Position numbers and translations under genes: made by a program. DNA of 27,542 bases, from contig DASWIP010000011.1 of assembly GCA_036397635.1 (NCBI GenBank), forward strand, positions 1 to 27,542. The letters run 5' to 3'. Below are positions 23,227-27,542 of this stretch, in pieces. Numbering within the stretch: the first letter of the stretch is position 1; each line of letters begins with the position of its first letter. This stretch comes from DASWIP01 sp036397635 (lineage in GTDB: Bacteria > Actinomycetota > AC-67). The notes below the pieces were generated by a model. It was not told the origin of the DNA. It made no database searches and saw only the letters and a program-made list of their open reading frames with translations.

Positions 23227-24441
23227 ATGGCTGAGCGCGTCGGAACGGGTCCGCGGGTCCTGTACCTCATCGATAGCCTGACCGAGGGCGGGGCCGAGCG
23301 ATCTCTGCTCACGATGACCCGACCGTTCGTGACCCGGGGCGTCGGCCTCGATATCGGCTACCTGCACGAGCGACCCGGCCTGCACGAGGAGTTCCGAGCC
23401 GCCGGTGCCACGCTGCATCCCCTGAACGGGCCCGGTGGCCGTCGCGGCTGGGTTTCGCGGACCAAGAGGTTGGTGGAGCAGCTGAAGCCGGACCTGATCC
23501 ACACGACGCTGTTCGAGTCCGATCTGGTGGGACGGGTCGTGGGCACGATCACCCGGGTGCCGCTCGTCACGTCGCTGGTGAACGTGGCCTACGGGAGCGA
23601 GCAGCGCAGCGATCCCGGCCTTCAGCCGTGGAAGATCGAAGCCGCGCGCCTCGCCGACATGGTGTCGGCCCGACGCGTCGTGCGGTTCCACTCGATCACC
23701 TCGCACGTCGCTGCGGTGATGGGCCGACGCCTGCGTATCGCCCCGGAGCGTATCGAGGTGATCCCGCGCGGCCGCGATCCTGAGCGTCTCGGCGAGCCCA
23801 GCGAGGCACGTCGCGAGCGGGCGCGCGTGGCGCTGGGCATCGCGAACGGGACGCCGGTCGTGCTGGCAGCTGCTCGCCACGAGCATCAGAAAGGCCTCGA
23901 CATCCTGGTCGAGGCCTTCCCCCGGGTGCTGCGCAGCGTCCCCGATGCGCGGCTGTTCCTCGCCGGCCGTGAGGGGTTGCTGACGTCGAAACTTCACGCG
24001 ATCGCCGCCCGCCATGGGCTGAACGGCGCCGTGACCTTCCTGGGTGCGCGCAAGGACGTGCCCGAGCTGCTGTGCGCGGCGGATATCTGCGCGATCCCGT
24101 CCCGCTGGGAAGGGCTGGCCGGGATCTTCCTGGAGGCGATGGCCCTCGAGGCGCCGATCGTTGCGACGGACCTGCCGTCGTTCAACGAGATGCTCGACGA
24201 AGACATGGCGCGGTTCGTGCCGGCCGAGCAGCCGGTCGCGCTGGCGGAGGCGATCATCCGGACCCTGGCCGAGCCGGGGGAGGCACGGGAACGCGCGCGC
24301 CACGGCCGCGCCCGCTTCCTTCGATCGTTCACCGTGGAGCCAACGGCCGAGCGGATGGTGGACTTCTACGGCCGCGCGCTTCGTGCATCGCGCAACGGCC
24401 ACGCGCTCAGTGGTTCACGCAACGGTCGCGAGGGCGCCTGA
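23227..24441 (+). CDS. Glycosyltransferase family 4
   Basis: This 404-aa GT-B glycosyltransferase begins with the acceptor-side strand VLYLIDSLTEGGAERSL (11-27) and has the family-4 donor-site elements: a Lys222 in HQKGLDIL, the strand RLFLAGREG, and the E-x7-E motif Glu295/Glu303 in WEGLAGIFLEAMALEAPIVATD. It transfers a sugar from an activated nucleotide donor with retention of configuration. With the GT2 enzyme at 12271, at least two sugars may be added to the product of this region. The stop overlaps the next start by one base (TGATG). Confidence 0.9.
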   Translation: MAERVGTGPRVLYLIDSLTEGGAERSLLTMTRPFVTRGVGLDIGYLHERPGLHEEFRAAGATLHPLNGPGGRRGWVSRTKRLVEQLKPDLIHTTLFESDLVGRVVGTITRVPLVTSLVNVAYGSEQRSDPGLQPWKIEAARLADMVSARRVVRFHSITSHVAAVMGRRLRIAPERIEVIPRGRDPERLGEPSEARRERARVALGIANGTPVVLAAARHEHQKGLDILVEAFPRVLRSVPDARLFLAGREGLLTSKLHAIAARHGLNGAVTFLGARKDVPELLCAADICAIPSRWEGLAGIFLEAMALEAPIVATDLPSFNEMLDEDMARFVPAEQPVALAEAIIRTLAEPGEARERARHGRARFLRSFTVEPTAERMVDFYGRALRASRNGHALSGSRNGREGA

Positions 24442-26297
24442 TGGAGTCACGGCTGCTCTCGCGCCCCGTCCCGCGGCCGGCCTTCGACAAGGACGCCTAC
24501 GGTCGCTTCAAGCTGCCCTTGAAATTCGGTGAGGCGATCTCAGGGCTCGACGATCCGGCGACGGTCCCGGCCTCGCAGGCGACGCACATGCGGGACGATG
24601 ACTACGTGGTCGGGCTGGTCTTCGACGGCACCGCGCGCGCCTATCCGCTTTGGATCGTCGACAACTACCACGTCGTGAACGATCGTGTCGGGGAGCGACG
24701 CTTCGTCTTCACGAGCTGCGAGCGGTGCCAGTCCGGAGCCGCGTTCGAGGCGACGGTGGAGGGCAGCCCCGACCGCGAGCCCCTGTTCCGGTCGGTGGGA
24801 TTCCTCAACGCCACCCTGCTGTTGAAGGACCTGCGCTCGGGCAGCCACTGGATCCACTACGAGGGGGTCGGCCTGGATCGCCGGGCGGCGGGGACACGCC
24901 TTCCGTGGATCCCCACGTACCACATGGAGTGGCGCGACTGGGTGGCCCTGCATCCCGACACCGAGGTGATGATCGCACCCGAGGACGCGAGCCATCCCGA
25001 CGCGCGACACGCGCACGGTCGTGAAGAGACGTTCGCGCGTGCGGGCATGGACCCAACCTTCCTGTCGACGCTGGTCGGTCCCCTCGACCGGACCTATCCC
25101 GAGAACGAGATGGTGCTCGGGCTGGGTGACGAGGACGCGTGGTTCGCCTACCCGCTCGCTGAGGTAAAGCGGGAGGGTGGCGTCGCCGAGGCGGAGATCG
25201 ACGGCCGCTTGGTGGCGGTGTTCGCCGGACCGGCGGAGGATGGCTTCACGATGTCCGCGTTCGCCGCTGATGTCGACGGACGGAAGCTGACGTTCGCCCG
25301 CGAGGACGGCGGATTCCTCGACCGGCAGACCGGCAGCCGATGGACCATCGAGGGCCGTGCGATCGAGGGGCCGCTTCAGGGGGCAGCCCTGGCACCGGTG
25401 CCCTGGTTCTTCGTGCGCTGGCACGCATGGATCTACTTCCATCGTGACACTCGGCTGTTCCGAAGCACGCGCGAGCGGCCGCGCTACCGGCCGGGGTCCG
25501 ATCCGCCGGACGCGGACGATGTCATGCCGATCCTCGACGCGCTGGCCGAAGCGGGACATGACGTCGTGATGCTCGAGCAGCCGGCGTCGCAGCGTCGTCC
25601 TCGCCAGGTCCGCGCGACCGCGCGGGTCGCGATCGACGGCCATCCGGTGAACCTCCATGCGTGCGAGTCCGTCATCGCGGCACGCGACCTCGACGCGTTC
25701 GATGCCTCGTGGTCGGGGTGGCCCCTGAAGGGGCGCAGCCACGAGGGCGAGACCCGTCGCGTCGGCAGGGTCGTCATCGAGTCGGATCCGGTGCAGAGAT
25801 TCGAGGACCCCGCCAACATCGTGCCGCTGCCGCCATCGGTGGTGCAGTGGGCGCCCGTGCTCGCCTCCCCGGCGCTCGACGATCTCGCGGCGCGCATGGT
25901 CGTGGCCGACGATGACGCTCTCGGCCCCGCGTTCGTCGATGTGGTGCGCGCGCTGCGGCTCGCGAGGTGCGAGGTGATGGACGTCGGGTTCCTGCCCCCT
26001 TCGCAATTGCGGGTCGGCGCGGAGAACGGCATCGCGCTGACCATCGACGCGGAGCGCTTTCTGCTCTACCGGTTCACCGACCCGCAGGACGCGCTCGAGT
26101 ACGCGGCGAGCGAGCCGCATGCCATCGCGACCGGTGTGCTCGTGCTGCGATCGACCCCGGAGTCGATGTACCTCCATCAGGGCGCCGAGATCCTGTTCGC
26201 CGGCGATCACACCATCAGGTGGTCGGCGGCGCTGACATCGCGCGCGCTGCGACACGTTCTGGAAGACGTTGCAGGGATCGGATCCGCTGAACGATGA
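24441..26297 (+). CDS. DUF3179 protein with unknown C-terminal domain
   Basis: This 618-aa protein is in two parts. Residues about 45-345 match the DUF3179 pattern: YPLWIVDNYHVVND (68-81), the Cys pair in TSCERCQSGAAF (91-102), SHWIHYEG and the second repeat ending in PWFFVRWHAWIYFHRDTRLF (321-340). The function of DUF3179 is unknown to me; the Cys-x2-Cys could bind metal or be redox-active. Residues about 355-618 are an additional domain that I do not recognise (DVMPILDALAEAGHDV, then an alpha/beta-looking tail). No signal peptide is visible. It is sandwiched between a glycosyltransferase and a carrier-protein gene, which suggests a biosynthetic rather than housekeeping role. Confidence 0.75.
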   Translation: MESRLLSRPVPRPAFDKDAYGRFKLPLKFGEAISGLDDPATVPASQATHMRDDDYVVGLVFDGTARAYPLWIVDNYHVVNDRVGERRFVFTSCERCQSGAAFEATVEGSPDREPLFRSVGFLNATLLLKDLRSGSHWIHYEGVGLDRRAAGTRLPWIPTYHMEWRDWVALHPDTEVMIAPEDASHPDARHAHGREETFARAGMDPTFLSTLVGPLDRTYPENEMVLGLGDEDAWFAYPLAEVKREGGVAEAEIDGRLVAVFAGPAEDGFTMSAFAADVDGRKLTFAREDGGFLDRQTGSRWTIEGRAIEGPLQGAALAPVPWFFVRWHAWIYFHRDTRLFRSTRERPRYRPGSDPPDADDVMPILDALAEAGHDVVMLEQPASQRRPRQVRATARVAIDGHPVNLHACESVIAARDLDAFDASWSGWPLKGRSHEGETRRVGRVVIESDPVQRFEDPANIVPLPPSVVQWAPVLASPALDDLAARMVVADDDALGPAFVDVVRALRLARCEVMDVGFLPPSQLRVGAENGIALTIDAERFLLYRFTDPQDALEYAASEPHAIATGVLVLRSTPESMYLHQGAEILFAGDHTIRWSAALTSRALRHVLEDVAGIGSAER

Positions 26298-26342
26298 CCG
26301 GGTCAACGTCAGACCTAAGGCGAGAGAAAGAAGGAGACGAAG

Positions 26343-26618
26343 ATGCAGGTGGAGATCGCGACCGAGATCAAGCAGTTCATCCTCGAAGAGGTGCTCGAGG
26401 ACACCGAACAAACCGACATCCCCGACGACATCCCGTTGCTGTCGGGATTGCTCGACTCGTTCGGGCTGATGTCGCTGATCAGCTTCCTGGAGGATCGATA
26501 CTCCCTGATCATCCGCAACGACGAGGTGACCAAGCAGAACTTCGCGACCGTCCAGGCGCTGGCGACCTTCGTGGGATCCAGGCAGACCGCGGCGGACGGA
26601 GCAGTCACGACCGCGTAA
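26343..26618 (+). CDS. Acyl carrier protein 2
   Basis: This 91-aa stand-alone carrier protein has Ser39 in the LLDSFGL motif for 4'-phosphopantetheine, with DDIPLL before and LISFLEDRY after it. The ribosome site AAGAAGGAGA (about 26327-26336) is strong and fixes ATG 26343. It is paralogous to carrier protein 1 at 7224 but less acidic at the C-terminus, so the two probably serve different loading enzymes. The nearest candidate is the AMP-forming ligase on the opposite strand, whose stop is 12 bases away. Confidence 0.9.
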   Translation: MQVEIATEIKQFILEEVLEDTEQTDIPDDIPLLSGLLDSFGLMSLISFLEDRYSLIIRNDEVTKQNFATVQALATFVGSRQTAADGAVTTA

Positions 26619-26630
26619 CGGTCGCCCAGG

Positions 26631-27542
26631 TCAGATCTTCGGGCGGCCGGACGCCCCCTCGCCGTTGCGGAGCACGAAGCGCTTCAGCTTGCCCGTGGGC
26701 GTGCGCGGAAGCTCGGTCACAACCTCCACCGCGCGCGGGATCTTGTAGGTGGCCAGCCGTCCCTTGCAGGCGCGCACCAACTCTCGCGCCAGAGTGCCGT
26801 CGTCGCGCTCGGAGGTGATGAACGCCTTCAGGATCGGCAACCCGGCATCGTCGTCGAGCGCGACGACGGCAGCCTCCCGCACATCCGGGTGCGCGCGCAG
26901 GACGTCTTCGATCTCGACGGGCGAGACCCAAACCCCGCCGAGCTTGATCAGGTCGTCGAGCCGGCCGTCGTGGTACAGCCGCCCATCGACGATGCGGACG
27001 AGATCGCCGGTTCGCATCCACGCGCCGTCGTACGCGCGCGCGGTCAGCTCCGGCCTTCGCCAGTATCCCGCGAACGTGGTCGGACCCTTCACCCAGAGCT
27101 CGCCTGGTTCGCCTTCGGGCACGTCGTTGCCGTCTCGATCGCGCGCGCGGATCGCGTAGCCCTCCAGCGCGCGCCCCGCGCTTCCCGGGACGACCTCGTT
27201 CGGATCGTTGCAGGTGAAGTGGTGCAGTGCCTCGGTCGATCCGAGCCCGTCCACCAGCGGCCGCCCGAACCGGTCGCGGAACCGTTCGAGCAGCGACGGC
27301 GTCAGCGCCTCGCCGGCCGACAGGACCATCCGCACGCTCGCGGGCAGCGAGGCGTCGTCCATCATGGAGAACGCGCCGAAGAAAGCCGGGACACCGAACA
27401 GCAGCGTTGGTGACTGCGCGGACATGAGTGCGTGCACGCGCGCCGGCATAGCCGGACCTGGGTGCACGATCACTGATGCCCCCGCTGCGGCCGGGAGGTA
27501 AACGGAGTTCCCCAGCCCGTAGGCGAAGAACATCTTCGATAC
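26631..27542 (-). CDS. AMP-forming acyl-CoA/aryl-CoA ligase (benzoate-CoA-ligase-like), partial
   Basis: Only the C-terminal 303 residues lie in the window; the gene continues past the right edge (in-frame V-S-K before MFFAYGLGN). KMFFAYGLGNSVYLP, VRMVLSAGEALTP, GLGSTEALHHF, YDGAWMRTGDLV, LIKLGGVWVSPVEIE and the catalytic Lys in TPTGKLKRF identify an ANL ligase of the benzoate-CoA ligase group. It adenylates a carboxylic acid and transfers it to CoA or, given the adjacent carrier-protein gene, possibly to a carrier. The normal family length is about 520 residues, so roughly 40% is missing. Confidence 0.88.
   Translation of the reverse strand, partial: VSKMFFAYGLGNSVYLPAAAGASVIVHPGPAMPARVHALMSAQSPTLLFGVPAFFGAFSMMDDASLPASVRMVLSAGEALTPSLLERFRDRFGRPLVDGLGSTEALHHFTCNDPNEVVPGSAGRALEGYAIRARDRDGNDVPEGEPGELWVKGPTTFAGYWRRPELTARAYDGAWMRTGDLVRIVDGRLYHDGRLDDLIKLGGVWVSPVEIEDVLRAHPDVREAAVVALDDDAGLPILKAFITSERDDGTLARELVRACKGRLATYKIPRAVEVVTELPRTPTGKLKRFVLRNGEGASGRPKI

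Noticed and set aside
1..27542. Insertion sequences, prophage genes, CRISPR arrays, tRNA or rRNA genes
   Set aside because: No transposase, integrase or phage-like protein, no regularly spaced repeats and no tRNA or rRNA signatures were found on reading; the only mobile-type feature is the intein endonuclease motif.

Overview
The window is high-GC DNA (roughly two thirds G+C by eye, strongly GC-ending codons, many GTG starts and one TTG start). An Rv2578c-like radical SAM protein, an F420-type LLM oxidoreductase and LuxR-type two-component regulators point to an uncultured or poorly studied actinobacterium. That placement is inference; no rRNA, tRNA, CRISPR array or insertion sequence is visible. 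Coding density is very high and many genes overlap by 1-4 bases, so most of the window is a few long operons.

Layout. (1) 2-1282: 3' part of a radical SAM gene interrupted by an intein with a homing-endonuclease motif; the splice junction lies at the third cysteine of the predicted Fe-S motif. (2) 1429-3850: a WbpP/GalE-like nucleotide-sugar epimerase, then an alkaline-phosphatase-superfamily hydrolase. (3) 4087-7147: a soluble GAF-type histidine kinase, its LuxR-type response regulator, and a second LuxR-type regulator whose phospho-acceptor Asp is Glu. (4) 7224-15604: the core operon, nine genes: carrier protein, acyl-CoA-dehydrogenase-like enzyme, stand-alone amino-acid adenylation enzyme, 85-aa secreted protein, two alpha/beta hydrolases with unusual nucleophile positions, GT2 glycosyltransferase, second phosphatase-superfamily enzyme, methyltransferase. 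(5) 15691-16647 (minus): APH-like kinase. (6) 16867-22978: methyltransferase, LLM oxidoreductase and a 1372-aa secreted protein made of a sugar-dehydrogenase-like beta-propeller plus a 451-residue module present exactly twice. (7) 23086-26618: possible leader peptide, GT4 glycosyltransferase, DUF3179 protein with a new C-terminal domain, and a second carrier protein. (8) 26631-27542 (minus, cut by the window edge): a benzoate-CoA-ligase-like AMP-forming enzyme converging on the second carrier protein.

How the parts may work together (inference). Genes 7224-10255 look like the carrier/adenylation/dehydrogenase trio that converts carrier-bound L-proline to pyrrole-2-carboxyl thioester in pyrrole natural products: the adenylation pocket reads D-L-F-Y-V-A-L-V-C-K, close to the prolyl code I remember, and the dehydrogenase has its candidate base at the isovaleryl-CoA-dehydrogenase-type position. 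Next to it is a hydrolase pair resembling the exosortase-A-associated hydrolases 2 and 1, although no exosortase is visible. With two glycosyltransferases, an epimerase, two phosphatase-like enzymes, two methyltransferases, a second carrier/ligase pair and a large secreted protein, the region reads as a system that makes or decorates a glycosylated, acyl- or aminoacyl-modified surface or secreted molecule, possibly controlled by the adjacent two-component genes. I do not recognise this combination as a described pathway.
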